Shown piece after piece: positions 1 to 5,171 of a DNA stretch of 5,380 nt. Both the position numbers and the translations under genes were made by a program. The stretch spans positions 1 through 5,380 of the forward strand of contig CAJONA010000085.1 of the NCBI GenBank assembly GCA_905235755.1, read 5' to 3'. This DNA comes from an uncultured Clostridia bacterium (GTDB taxonomy: Bacteria; Bacillota; Clostridia; Oscillospirales; CAG-272). The notes under the pieces are model-generated. The model was not told the DNA's origin, searched no databases, and was given only the letters and a program-made list of their open reading frames with translations. The number at the start of each line of letters is the position of its first letter. The stretch's first letter is position 1.

Positions 1-741
1 TTTGACGCGCGCGTACGTCTCGTTCGGGTTTGCGCAGAGCGCGACGTTTGACGGCAGCGTCCACGGAGTGGTCGTCCAAGCGAGGAAATACGCGTCCTCG
101 TCTTCCTTTTTGAAGCGTGCGATGGCGGAGCGCTCTTTCACGTCCTTGTATCCCTGCGCGACTTCCTGCGCGGAGAGCGGAGTCCCGCAGCGCGGGCAAT
201 AGGGAACAACTTTAAACCCTTTATACAAAAGGCCCTTTTTCCATATCTCTTTTAGCGCCCACCATTCGGACTCGATGTAATAATTCTCGTACGTCACATA
301 GGGATGATCCATATCCGCCCAAAAGCCGACGATCTGGGAGAAATCCTCCCACATTCCCTTGTATTTCCATACGCTTTCCTTGCACTTTTTTATGAACGGT
401 TCAAGACCGTATTCCTCTATCTGCTCTTTTCCGCTTATGCCGAGCAGCTTTTCGACCTCTATCTCGACAGGCAATCCGTGTGTGTCCCAGCCCGCTTTGC
501 GCGGCACCATCTCGCCTTTCATCGCGTGATATCGCGGGATCAGATCCTTGATGACGCGCGTCAAAACGTGGCCGATATGCGGCTTGCCGTTCGCCGTCGG
601 CGGTCCGTCATAAAAGGTGTACTCTTTGCCGCCCTCGCGGTTTTTCATGCTTTTTTCAAAGATGTCGTTCTTATTCCAAAAGTCAAGCGTTTTCTTTTCT
701 CTTTCCGTAAAACTCAAATTTGTCGGAACACTCTGATACAT
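1..741 (-). CDS. ileS: isoleucyl-tRNA synthetase, type 2, N-terminal part (runs off left edge)
   Basis: Cytoplasmic class I aminoacyl-tRNA synthetase that charges tRNA-Ile with isoleucine. The frame is open for 247 codons from the ATG at 741 to the window edge; the full protein should be about 1,000-1,050 residues, so roughly a quarter is seen. The start is supported by a strong GGAGG at 748-752, 6 bases upstream of the ATG. Visible motifs: DGPPTANGKPHIGH at residues 45-58, containing the class I ATP-binding HIGH (55-58); GWDTHGLPVE at 84-93; a CPRC pair (182-185), probably metal-binding; and the Thr-rich editing (CP1) motif TTTPWTLPSN at 223-232. The wording around these motifs, for example KYKGMWEDF and GFWADMDHPYVTY, matches my memory of the eukaryote-like type 2 IleRS common in Clostridia, not the E. 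coli type 1. Type 2 enzymes as a family are poorly inhibited by mupirocin; resistance here is inferred. Expression is probably controlled by the T-box leader just upstream. Confidence 0.97.
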   Translation of the reverse strand, partial: MYQSVPTNLSFTEREKKTLDFWNKNDIFEKSMKNREGGKEYTFYDGPPTANGKPHIGHVLTRVIKDLIPRYHAMKGEMVPRKAGWDTHGLPVEIEVEKLLGISGKEQIEEYGLEPFIKKCKESVWKYKGMWEDFSQIVGFWADMDHPYVTYENYYIESEWWALKEIWKKGLLYKGFKVVPYCPRCGTPLSAQEVAQGYKDVKERSAIARFKKEDEDAYFLAWTTTPWTLPSNVALCANPNETYARVK

Positions 742-771
742 AATTTTCCTCCGAAAACAAAGTTGTTAAAA

Positions 772-1015
772 CAAAAAATCTCCGTCCGCATTGGGACGAA
801 GAAAAAAACTTCAAAACCACCCAAACATACAGACATATGCCGCCGTTTTACGCTCGGCTCACGGCGCGCATTACTCGATTTTCTTTCACACGCGCGGCTC
901 GGGAGTGATGTTCGCGTCAATACAAATCGCCGACCTTTCACCGCCGCCGGCTCGCTTTCGATTTGCGCTTTTTGACGTTACTGTCTCCGTCTTTGCCTTT
1001 AAGTTTTGTTTTACG
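772..1015 (-). promoter_or_regulatory. T-box riboswitch leader of ileS, specific for tRNA-Ile
   Basis: A cis-acting leader RNA that senses uncharged tRNA-Ile and controls read-through into ileS. Stem I is clear on the minus strand. One helix pairs CGTCAA (977-972) with TTGACG (920-915), and a second pairs CAAATCG (965-959) with CGATTTG (929-923). An AGCGAG AG-bulge-like segment is followed by a distal loop with GGTGAAA (942-936). An AGTA motif lies on the 5' side of the specifier loop. The 3' side reads GAAC-ATC-ACTC, placing the Ile codon AUC (909-907) in the specifier position. The T-box element reads TTTGGGTGGTTTTGAAG (825-809). Its UGGU (819-816) is complementary to the ACCA end of tRNA-Ile. 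TTGGG can pair with CCCAA, and GAAG with CTTC, to form the antiterminator, which competes with the terminator at 779-802. The consensus ACC after UGGN is replaced by UUU, which is unusual. The 5' limit is inferred from the promoter. Confidence 0.92.
773..802 (-). terminator. intrinsic terminator of the ileS T-box leader
   Basis: On the minus strand, TCTTCGTCC (802-794) and GGACGGAGA (787-779) form a 9-bp stem with one G·U pair and a 6-nt loop, followed by six U residues (778-773). The 5' arm shares the CC(C) residues with the T-box antiterminator. The two structures are therefore mutually exclusive, as expected for transcriptional attenuation: this hairpin stops transcription when tRNA-Ile is charged. 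Confidence 0.88.
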
Positions 1016-1021
1016 GTTAAA

Positions 1022-1050
1022 ATTATAATATATCCGGCAAAAAAAGTCAA
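1022..1050 (-). promoter_or_regulatory. sigma-A-type promoter of ileS
   Basis: On the minus strand, TTGACT (1050-1045) and a perfect TATAAT (1027-1022) are separated by exactly 17 bases. Transcription should start near 1015, about 275 bases before the ileS start codon, which leaves room for the whole T-box leader. The site lies back to back with the promoter of the divergent DUF5662-like gene. Confidence 0.85.
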
Positions 1051-1068
1051 TAGTTAAAGAAAAAAACA

Positions 1069-1097
1069 TTGAAATAAAAGCAAACTTATGGTAAAAT
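1069..1097 (+). promoter_or_regulatory. sigma-A-type promoter of the DUF5662-like gene
   Basis: TTGAAA (1069-1074) and TAAAAT (1092-1097) are spaced by 17 bases in an AT-rich region. The predicted start of transcription is near 1104, giving a leader of only about 27 bases. Its -35 box lies 18 bases from the -35 box of the divergent ileS promoter. Confidence 0.6.
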
Positions 1098-1130
1098 TGA
1101 AAAAAATATGATCAACATGCGGTATAAAAT

Positions 1131-1661
1131 ATGAAATTTTTCGGTCATCTCAAAACAATAACGCGTCACCGCCGCCAAGTGATGAAAAATTGCTTCAAGT
1201 GCGGCTTATATAAGCGCGGACTGCTCCACGACCTGTCGAAATATTCGCCAAAGGAGTTTTTTGTGGGCGTCAAGTATTATCAGGGCGGCAAGCGCAGCCC
1301 GAATGCACGCGAAAACGAGCTTTTCGGGTACAGTTCCGCGTGGCTCCATCACAAAGGGAGAAATCCCCATCACTATGAATATTGGACGGATTATAACGTT
1401 AAAACAAAACAGATAGAGCCCGTGCCGATGCCGACGGAATATCTCATCGAGATGTTCTGCGACCGCGTCGCCGCGAGCAAGGTCTATAAAGGCAAGGACT
1501 ACACCGACGCGTCGGCGCTCGAATACTACAAGCGGCGCGACGAGTCGCGCTTCATGCATCCCGATACGGCGAAAAAGATAGAGATGCTTTTGACCATGCT
1601 CGCCGAAAAGGGCGAAAAAGAGACGTTCGACTATATAAAAAACAACAAAAAGGCGCTGTGA
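1131..1661 (+). CDS. DUF5662-like protein with HD-domain-like His/Asp residues, function unknown
   Basis: A 176-residue soluble protein with no signal peptide or membrane segment. I recognise it as resembling the DUF5662 family, widespread in Clostridia, from the stretches LLHDLSKYSP (31-40), GYSSAWLHHKGRN (66-78), HHYEYW (80-85) and CDRVAASKVY (110-119). The order His13, His33-Asp34, His73/His74 with His80/His81, then Asp111 resembles the metal-binding H…HD…H…D pattern of HD-superfamily phosphohydrolases. A metal-dependent hydrolase is therefore a reasonable guess, but no substrate can be named. The family has no experimentally established role that I know of. The C-terminal third is rich in charged residues. 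The start at 1131 keeps the N-terminus MKFFGHLKTITRH, which looks native to the family. However, only a weak GCGG lies upstream and there is no good Shine-Dalgarno sequence. The gene is a single unit between the divergent ileS and the downstream SRP RNA. Confidence 0.85.
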   Translation: MKFFGHLKTITRHRRQVMKNCFKCGLYKRGLLHDLSKYSPKEFFVGVKYYQGGKRSPNARENELFGYSSAWLHHKGRNPHHYEYWTDYNVKTKQIEPVPMPTEYLIEMFCDRVAASKVYKGKDYTDASALEYYKRRDESRFMHPDTAKKIEMLLTMLAEKGEKETFDYIKNNKKAL

Positions 1662-1696
1662 AGATGAATTAAACACAAAATAAATTCAGCAAAAAG

Positions 1697-1727
1697 CGCT
1701 TTTCCACTTGCAAAAGCGTATTCTTTG
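1697..1727 (+). terminator. possible weak terminator after the DUF5662-like gene
   Basis: CGCTTTT (1697-1703) and AAAAGCG (1712-1718) form a perfect 7-bp stem with an 8-nt loop, followed by the imperfect U-rich run TATTCTTTG. It is the only hairpin I see between this gene and the SRP RNA. The stem is AT-rich and the U-run is broken, so it would be weak. It also overlaps the -35 box of the next promoter. Confidence 0.4.
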
Positions 1728-1736
1728 TGATAGAAT
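1708..1736 (+). promoter_or_regulatory. promoter of the SRP RNA gene
   Basis: TTGCAA (1708-1713) and TAGAAT (1731-1736) are separated by exactly 17 bases. Seven bases past the -10 box falls at 1743-1744, which is where the terminal helix of the SRP RNA begins. That agreement supports both the promoter and the RNA 5' end. Confidence 0.75.
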
Positions 1737-1743
1737 AAATAAA

Positions 1744-2055
1744 GCGAGACGCAAAGTCAGACCATACCGGTCGGGGAGATAGCGGTGCCCTGTACCTGCA
1801 ATCCGCTACAGCAGGGATGATTTCCGTTTACGAGGGGTGCGCGTGTGCGGTCTGCGCCGTATAAACCGCGTGATGACGAGCGGGTCTTGTGCAATCGGCT
1901 GTCGTGAACCATGTCAGGTGGGGGACCAAGCAGCATTAAGCGAAGTTTGCCGATGTGCCACGAGGGTGCCTTCTTTGAGCGAGGAGTACGGTGTGCGCGT
2001 GTACGTTCATTTCGAATTTACGGTGTATGGTCTGACCTTGCGTCTTGCAATTTTT
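1744..2055 (+). ncRNA. ffs: signal recognition particle RNA, large bacterial type (6S/scRNA-like, with Alu domain)
   Basis: This is the RNA core of the signal recognition particle, which with Ffh targets nascent membrane and secreted proteins to the Sec translocon. The two ends form a long closing helix: 1744-1754 pairs with 2038-2048 (one G·U) and GTCAGACCATAC (1756-1767) pairs perfectly with 2025-2036. The 5' part has an Alu-like region (GGTGCCCTGTACC, then ACAGCAGGG, around 1784-1818) typical of clostridial SRP RNAs. The Ffh-binding hairpin (domain IV) is clear at about 1906-1940: GTGAACCATGTCAGG, an apical loop, then AAGCAGCATTAAGC, which supplies both conserved internal loops. The apical part reads GG-GGGA-CC where the commoner form is CC-GGAA-GG; the stem is still paired and the loop is still GNRA-type. 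Length is about 310 nt (B. subtilis: about 270). Position just before dnaX matches Firmicute synteny. Open frames crossing this region are not genes. Confidence 0.96.
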
Positions 2056-2057
2056 TT
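2038..2057 (+). terminator. terminator of the SRP RNA (closing helix plus U-run)
   Basis: The 3' strand of the SRP RNA closing helix (2038-2048) is followed by AA and seven T residues (2051-2057). The pairing partner is the 5' end of the RNA at 1744-1754, so the whole RNA acts as the stem. The U-run ends two bases before the GGGAGGG Shine-Dalgarno of dnaX. Any dnaX message starting at the SRP promoter must therefore read through it. Confidence 0.65.
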
Positions 2058-2069
2058 CGGGAGGGTAAA

Positions 2070-3680
2070 ATGTATCAGGCTTTATACAGAAAATGGCGTC
2101 CCGCGACGTTTGACGACGTGTACGGGCAGGAACATATAACATCTATCCTCCAAAGCGAAGTTTCGAGCGAAAAGATAAGCCATGCTTATCTTTTTTGCGG
2201 ACCGAGAGGCACGGGTAAGACTACGTGCGCGAAGATAATAGCCAAGGCGGTCAACTGTTCAAATCCGAAAAACGGCAATCCGTGCGGCGTATGCGCCTCG
2301 TGCCGCGCGATCGACGGCGGACTGACGACCGACGTTCTTGAAATGGACGCGGCGTCGAACAACGGCGTCGACAACATCCGCGAGCTTCGCGACGGCGTCA
2401 TATATACGCCGGCAGATCTGAAATATCGCGTCTATATCATCGACGAGGTGCATATGCTGTCGATATCGGCGTTCAACGCGCTGCTCAAAACGCTCGAAGA
2501 ACCGCCGAAATACGTTATATTCATACTCGCCACGACAGAACTTCACAAGATCCCCGCGACGGTGCTTTCGAGATGCCAACGGTTTGATTTCCGACGCGTC
2601 GCGCCCGGCGCGCTTGTCGACAGAATGAAAAAGGTCTGTGCGGGCGAGGGCATAGAAGCGGACGACGACGCGCTGGCGCTCATGGCGCGTCTGGCGCAGG
2701 GCTCGTTCAGAGACGCGCTGAATATGCTTGAATTTTGCGCGGGCTCGGGTAAGACGATAACCGCCGACGATGCGGCGCGACTGCTCGGTTCGAGCCCGTC
2801 TCAAACACTGCTCGATATGTCTGAGGCGATCGCGAGCGGCGACGTTTCACGCGCTCTCGATATGGTAAATGATATTTACGTATCGTCGCGCGATATAACT
2901 GTTTTTTGGCGCGAGCTCATATCGTTCTTAAAGGACGCGCTTGTCGCGTCCGTGACGAGAGGGAAAAACGTCGCTTCACAGGAAATTTCAGCGGCAGCGG
3001 AACTTTTTGCACCTTCGAGACTCGTGGATATCATCGAAAAAATGACTGCTGCCGAGTCGGATATGACTCGCACACCATCGTCTGCGAAGCTGTATGCCGA
3101 TCTTGCCGTGATCAAAACCGCTGTGCCGTCCGTGCGCACGGACGACGCTGCGATAAGCGAGAGAATATCGCAGCTCGAAAATGAAATGAAAAAGCTGACG
3201 TCTTCAAAAGTAAATGTCATTTACCGTTCCGGTTCGGAGGATAACGCCGCTCCGACGGAGAAAGCGGAGCCGAAAAAAGAAGAGATAAAAGCGAGCGCAA
3301 AAACGTCCGCAAGCGATAAAAAGTCGGAGGCGACAGCAGGCGGCGTCACGTTCAAGGCCATACGAAGATGGGCGGATATAGTTCGTCTTGTCTCAAAGAG
3401 CGACGCGTCACTCTCGCCGAGCCTGTTTCGCGCTAAAGCGCTCGAGGGAAGCGACGGCAGGTTGTACTTGTATTTTGAAAATCAGTTTTCGGCAAATCTT
3501 GTCGGCGGCTCGACGAGCTCGAAAAAGGTGATAGCAAATGCCGTGTCCGACATATTGCAAAAGAGCTACAGCGAGGACGAAATCATAGCCGACATTGAAA
3601 AAAACGCCTCGGCGGCGGCGCGTGAGCCGATAGACGAGCTGATAGAAATAATAAATTCCGATAAAGGAGATACTATATGA
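2070..3680 (+). CDS. dnaX: DNA polymerase III subunit tau (clamp loader ATPase)
   Basis: Clamp-loader ATPase of the replisome, which opens the beta clamp on primed DNA and ties the polymerase cores together. The protein has 536 residues (B. subtilis: about 560). An N-terminal AAA+ module shows Walker A GPRGTGKT (44-51), the zinc cluster Cys63, Cys72, Cys75, Cys78, Walker B VYIIDEVH (121-128), the sensor-1 region ATTE (154-157), and the SRC motif (167-169) carrying the arginine finger. A short helical stretch (about 360-377) leads into a Lys/Glu/Ala-rich linker (about 383-425) and a tau-type C-terminal domain. The ATG at 2070 is chosen because it follows GGGAGGG (2059-2065) and gives the family N-terminus MYQALYRKWRP. 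The frame stays open upstream to 1911, but that part lies in the SRP RNA. The 3' end overlaps ybaB by 4 bases. An A6G run in the linker is a weak frameshift candidate. Confidence 0.97.
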   Translation: MYQALYRKWRPATFDDVYGQEHITSILQSEVSSEKISHAYLFCGPRGTGKTTCAKIIAKAVNCSNPKNGNPCGVCASCRAIDGGLTTDVLEMDAASNNGVDNIRELRDGVIYTPADLKYRVYIIDEVHMLSISAFNALLKTLEEPPKYVIFILATTELHKIPATVLSRCQRFDFRRVAPGALVDRMKKVCAGEGIEADDDALALMARLAQGSFRDALNMLEFCAGSGKTITADDAARLLGSSPSQTLLDMSEAIASGDVSRALDMVNDIYVSSRDITVFWRELISFLKDALVASVTRGKNVASQEISAAAELFAPSRLVDIIEKMTAAESDMTRTPSSAKLYADLAVIKTAVPSVRTDDAAISERISQLENEMKKLTSSKVNVIYRSGSEDNAAPTEKAEPKKEEIKASAKTSASDKKSEATAGGVTFKAIRRWADIVRLVSKSDASLSPSLFRAKALEGSDGRLYLYFENQFSANLVGGSTSSKKVIANAVSDILQKSYSEDEIIADIEKNASAAAREPIDELIEIINSDKGDTI

Positions 3681-4024
3681 AAGCAATGGTACCAAAGGGA
3701 CCGTCGATGAACGAGATGCTCCGACAGGCCCAGAAAATGCAAGAGGACATGGCGACAAAACAAGCGGAGCTTGAAGCGCGCGAATATGATATTTCCGCGG
3801 GCGGCGGCGCTGTCAGCATCAAGATAAACGGCAAAAAAGAGATAGTCGAGCTCAAAATTGCGCCCGAGATAGTCGATCCGGACGATATCGAGACGCTTTC
3901 AGATATACTTATCGCCGCGGTCAACGAGGCGATAAGCACCGTTGAAAACACATCGAACGCCGAAATGCAGAAGATCACCGGCGCTCTCGGCGCTCTGGGC
4001 GGCGGTCTCGGAGGACTGTTCTGA
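3677..4024 (+). CDS. ybaB: YbaB/EbfC family nucleoid-associated DNA-binding protein
   Basis: A 115-residue protein of the YbaB/EbfC family: small dimeric DNA-binding proteins of the nucleoid, usually encoded between dnaX and recR. The N-terminal helix MNEMLRQAQKMQEDM (11-25) begins the long helix typical of the family. The central part, GGGAVSIKINGKKEIVELKI, forms the expected beta strands, and DPDDIETLSDILIAAVNEAI gives the C-terminal helix. It ends in a Gly/Leu-rich tail (GALGGGLGGLF), also usual. The start codon overlaps the dnaX stop as ATGA. AAGGAG (3664-3669) lies 7 bases upstream, so translation is probably coupled to dnaX. A role in DNA repair or chromosome organisation is inferred from the recR neighbour and from family knowledge; the exact function is unsettled. 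Confidence 0.95.
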   Translation: MKAMVPKGPSMNEMLRQAQKMQEDMATKQAELEAREYDISAGGGAVSIKINGKKEIVELKIAPEIVDPDDIETLSDILIAAVNEAISTVENTSNAEMQKITGALGALGGGLGGLF

Positions 4025-4048
4025 TATTGACTATTGAAAGGCGCGTTT

Positions 4049-4645
4049 ATGGAATACATTGCTCCACTGCAAAATCTTATAGATAAATTCGCTTCGATAC
4101 GCGGCGTCGGACGCAAGACTGCGACGCGTTATGCCTTTTCGGTGCTTTCGATGAGCGATGAAGACGCTTCCGCTTTTGCCGATGCGATAATTTCGGCGAA
4201 GCAGAACATCTGTCGCTGCAAAATTTGCGGAAATCTTTCCGACGGCGAGATATGCCGCATTTGTGCGGACGAAAAGCGCGACGGCTCGACGATATGCGTC
4301 GTCGAGGACGAGCGAACGCTCATGGCTATTGAAAAAGCGCGCGGATTTAACGGCAAATATCACGTTCTCGGCGGCGCGATCTCTCCCGTGAACGATATGA
4401 GCCCCGACAAACTGCGGATAAACGAACTTATCCAAAGGGTTAAGGACGGCGGCGTCGACGAGGTGATCATCGCGACAAATCCGACAGTCGACGGCGAAAT
4501 GACGGCGATGTATATAAGCCGCATGCTTATGCCGCTCGGAGTCAAGACGACGCGGCTCGCATACGGCGTTCCCGTCGGCGCGGATATAGAAAATGCCGAC
4601 GAGGTCACGCTTACGCGCGCCATCGACGGCAGGCGGGAGATCTGA
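4049..4645 (+). CDS. recR: recombination mediator protein RecR
   Basis: RecR acts with RecO (and RecF) to load RecA onto SSB-coated single-stranded DNA during gap repair. The protein has 198 residues, the normal family length. Visible domains: helix-hairpin-helix (about 7-33, with IRGVGRKTA), a four-cysteine zinc finger (Cys57, Cys60, Cys69, Cys72), a Toprim domain starting at VVEDE (84-88) with the acidic DGE (148-150), and the C-terminal motif AYGVPVGADIE (171-181). The ATG at 4049 is chosen: GAAAGG (4036-4041) lies 7 bases upstream, and the resulting N-terminus MEYIAPLQNLI is typical. A TTG at 4034 is in frame but has no better site. It follows ybaB by 24 bases as the last gene of the dnaX operon. 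Its stop codon is one base from the stop of the convergent spmB. Confidence 0.97.
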   Translation: MEYIAPLQNLIDKFASIRGVGRKTATRYAFSVLSMSDEDASAFADAIISAKQNICRCKICGNLSDGEICRICADEKRDGSTICVVEDERTLMAIEKARGFNGKYHVLGGAISPVNDMSPDKLRINELIQRVKDGGVDEVIIATNPTVDGEMTAMYISRMLMPLGVKTTRLAYGVPVGADIENADEVTLTRAIDGRREI

Positions 4646-4646
4646 T

Positions 4647-5171
4647 TCAGCCGAAAAACAGTCTGCATATAAATGAAGAGAAAAACACGCAGAACAGCAT
4701 CGTTATAAACGCGGCGGGTATGGCATGGCGTGTTTTTTTTACGCCGACGGCGGAAAAATAAACGGATATTACGTATATCACAGTATCGGATGAGCCGATC
4801 AGCACAGAGGCAAACCTCGAAGCGAGGCTGTCCGCGCCGTATTTTTCAAACATCTCGGCCAAAACGGCGTTGGAGCCGCTTCCCGAAAACGGACGTATCA
4901 AAATAAGCGGCAGAGCCTCGCTCGGCACGCCGAGTTTAGCGAAAAGCGGCTCGCAAAGTCCCGACAGTATGTCGATAAATCCCGATGCGGACAGCATCGA
5001 CACCGACACAACGAGCATTATCAGCGTCGGCAAAAGGGAAAAGCACGTCGATATGCCGCTGCGCGTACCGAGCAGGAAATCGTCGACAGATGTTTTCTTT
5101 GAAAACACCATTATAAGCGCCGTCAAAGTTACGATCAGCGGCGCGAAAACGGAGGCGATGAGCGATATCAC
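4647..5171 (-). CDS. spmB: spore maturation protein B (membrane protein)
   Basis: SpmB works with SpmA in sporulation. In B. subtilis the pair is needed for full dehydration, and hence heat resistance, of the spore core. The protein has 174 residues (B. subtilis: about 178) and belongs to the nucleoside-recognition/Gate domain family. It is strongly hydrophobic, with likely membrane segments at about 5-23, 44-66, 119-143 and 150-173. The family signature RPFSGSGSNAVLAE (93-106) and VGVKKTRHAIPAAF (142-155) are clear. The start is a GTG at 5171 that overlaps the spmA stop (GTGA), so translation is probably coupled; no strong Shine-Dalgarno is seen (GATAGAAG is the best candidate). The 3' end converges on recR. 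Which solute or signal the protein handles is not known. Confidence 0.94.
   Translation of the reverse strand: MISLIASVFAPLIVTLTALIMVFSKKTSVDDFLLGTRSGISTCFSLLPTLIMLVVSVSMLSASGFIDILSGLCEPLFAKLGVPSEALPLILIRPFSGSGSNAVLAEMFEKYGADSLASRFASVLIGSSDTVIYVISVYFSAVGVKKTRHAIPAAFITMLFCVFFSSFICRLFFG
4681..4740 (+). terminator. possible terminator of the dnaX-ybaB-recR operon, inside spmB
   Basis: AAAAACACGC (4681-4690) is a perfect inverted repeat of GCGTGTTTTT (4728-4737), and the second arm runs into eight T residues (4733-4740). On the plus strand this could end the recR transcript about 90 bases past its stop. On the minus strand a shorter U-run would follow. The loop is long (37 nt) and part of the sequence encodes the conserved KKTRH of spmB, so the repeat may be chance. 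No other hairpin with a U-run is seen just after recR. Confidence 0.3.

Noticed and set aside
304..975. Long open frame on the plus strand opposite ileS
   Set aside because: Shadow of the ileS frame; it continues through the T-box leader, and the protein has no recognisable features.
714..1057. Open frames on both strands across the ileS leader
   Set aside because: The region is fully accounted for by T-box stems, terminator and promoter; the frames have no ribosome-binding sites and low-complexity products.
1206..1676. Antisense open frame of 156 codons opposite the DUF5662-like gene
   Set aside because: The sense frame matches a known family from end to end; the antisense frame looks like a complement artefact.
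1911..2069. In-frame extension of dnaX upstream to 1911
   Set aside because: This stretch lies inside the SRP RNA, has no ribosome-binding site, and is absent from the DnaX family; the ATG at 2070 has GGGAGGG upstream and the family N-terminus.
1837..2139. Open frame of 100 codons on the plus strand
   Set aside because: It crosses the SRP RNA and enters dnaX in another frame; the sequence is explained by RNA structure and the product resembles nothing.
2259..2804. Antisense open frame of 181 codons opposite dnaX
   Set aside because: It mirrors the codon pattern of the AAA+ region; the product is Arg-rich and unlike any protein I know.
3189..3194. AAA AAG in dnaX preceded by G as a frameshift site
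   Set aside because: The base before is G, so the P-site tRNA could not re-pair well after slipping; no nearby stimulating element was seen.
4034..4048. TTG at 4034 as the recR start
   Set aside because: The ATG at 4049 has GAAAGG at proper spacing and gives the usual 198-residue protein.
4727..4745. Small hairpin GGCGT/ACGCC around the T8 run
   Set aside because: Only 5 bp with the T-run in its loop, so it cannot act as an intrinsic terminator.
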